A model generated the notes under the pieces. It had not been told where the DNA came from and did not search any database. It saw only the letters and a list, made by a program, of their open reading frames with translations. Source: an uncultured Parabacteroides sp. (GTDB lineage Bacteria > Bacteroidota > Bacteroidia > Bacteroidales > Tannerellaceae). Taken from it: a stretch of DNA of 64,000 nt. Made by a program: the position numbers and the translations under genes. The DNA lies in the NCBI GenBank assembly GCA_944325345.1, contig CALUZV010000014.1, forward strand, positions 29,281 through 93,280, given 5' to 3'. Shown here piece by piece: positions 63,857 through 64,000 of this stretch; position 1 is the first letter of the stretch; every line of letters begins with the position of its first letter.

Positions 63857-63887
63857 TTTGTCAGTTCAGAAATACTCTCTACTTTTG
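63857..63887 (+). promoter_or_regulatory. full promoter at the right edge
   Basis: TTTG (63857-63860), exact 19-bp spacer, TACTTTTG (63880-63887) followed by C. An ideal consensus, as expected for rRNA or other strong stable-RNA genes. Confidence 0.8.
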
Positions 63888-64000
63888 CACCCGCAAACGA
63901 GAAACGAGGTTACTTGATTGCGAAGATCTTTGAGAGAATTACATATATCACACCAGTAGTACAAGACGAGGAAGAGACCGTCGAGACGAAGGTGCAGTAA
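63888..64000 (+). other. putative rRNA operon leader (gene beyond the window)
   Basis: No reading frame. After the strong promoter comes GATCTTTGAGAGAATTACAT, which resembles the boxA-type TCTTTGA element before 16S genes in Bacteroidetes, then AGTAGTACAAGACGAGGAAG. The 16S gene itself is not in the window, so this is inference from leader style. Confidence 0.5.

Overview
ORGANISM. The window reads as chromosome of a Bacteroidales bacterium, most likely near Tannerellaceae/Parabacteroides; I do not claim a genus. The evidence is the promoter style (-7 box TAnnTTTG, often followed by C, sometimes with a -33 TTTG-like box 19-21 bp upstream), the scarcity of Shine-Dalgarno sequences, and the gene families present: M49 and S46 dipeptidyl peptidases, a 6-bladed beta-propeller lipoprotein, a DUF2027-Smr protein, an OstA-like protein, a DUF1080 lipoprotein, a GH29 fucosidase and a Bacteroidetes-type ECF sigma factor. 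I support 50 protein genes (one cut by the left edge), one tRNA-Ser(UGA) and, at the right edge, what looks like the leader of an rRNA operon. I see no prophage, insertion sequence or CRISPR array.

LAYOUT. 1-7.6 kb: truncated AAA ATPase, uracil-DNA glycosylase, and an RND efflux operon in which permease and outer-membrane factor are one polypeptide. 8.2-14.2 kb: threonine aldolase, a phosphatase-like lipoprotein, xanthine permease with xpt, an exported thioredoxin, tRNA-Ser, prs. 14.4-22.9 kb: rpsA, an AraC/ferredoxin divergent pair, a DUF6261-like gene between dispersed repeats, aminopeptidase P, GNAT, gamma-carbonic anhydrase. 23-36.5 kb: 2-hydroxyacid dehydrogenase, rlmH, nadC, sugar O/N-acyltransferase, two rRNA methyltransferases, beta-propeller, mnmA, DPP III, an AlkD-like protein, purA, a zinc protease. 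36.6-47.9 kb: S46 peptidase, CYTH, DUF2027-Smr, fucosidase, mlaE-mlaF-sigma, an Rpn nuclease coupled to lptB, a CPBP protease. 48.3-62.2 kb: tig-clpP-clpX-recQ, then three chaperone/PPIase genes, OstA-like, a small membrane protein and mutL. 62.3-64 kb: a DUF1080 lipoprotein and the rRNA leader.

MAIN OBSERVATION. Eleven long intergenic gaps each carry a tandem array of short palindromes. Each array has its own sequence but keeps a nearly exact period of 21, 23, 40-41 or 42 bp. In at least four arrays the palindrome arms change along the array while period and dyad position stay fixed, and arms often change in a compensating way. In the clearest case (42719-43040) three unrelated palindromes follow one another in one uninterrupted 23-bp register. 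The arrays lie only in divergent or codirectional gaps, usually just upstream of a recognisable -7 box. Convergent gaps instead carry single terminators or single large inverted repeats. I do not recognise this architecture as a described element class.

HOW THE GENES WORK TOGETHER. Several genes concern envelope building and traffic (RND pump, MlaEF, LptB, OstA-like, SurA and relatives), several protein quality control (tig, ClpXP), several translation (rpsA, rlmH, mnmA, rRNA methyltransferases, tRNA-Ser), and several peptide or glycan catabolism (DPP III, DPP11-like S46, aminopeptidase P, GH29). Purine metabolism is represented by the permease, xpt, prs and purA.
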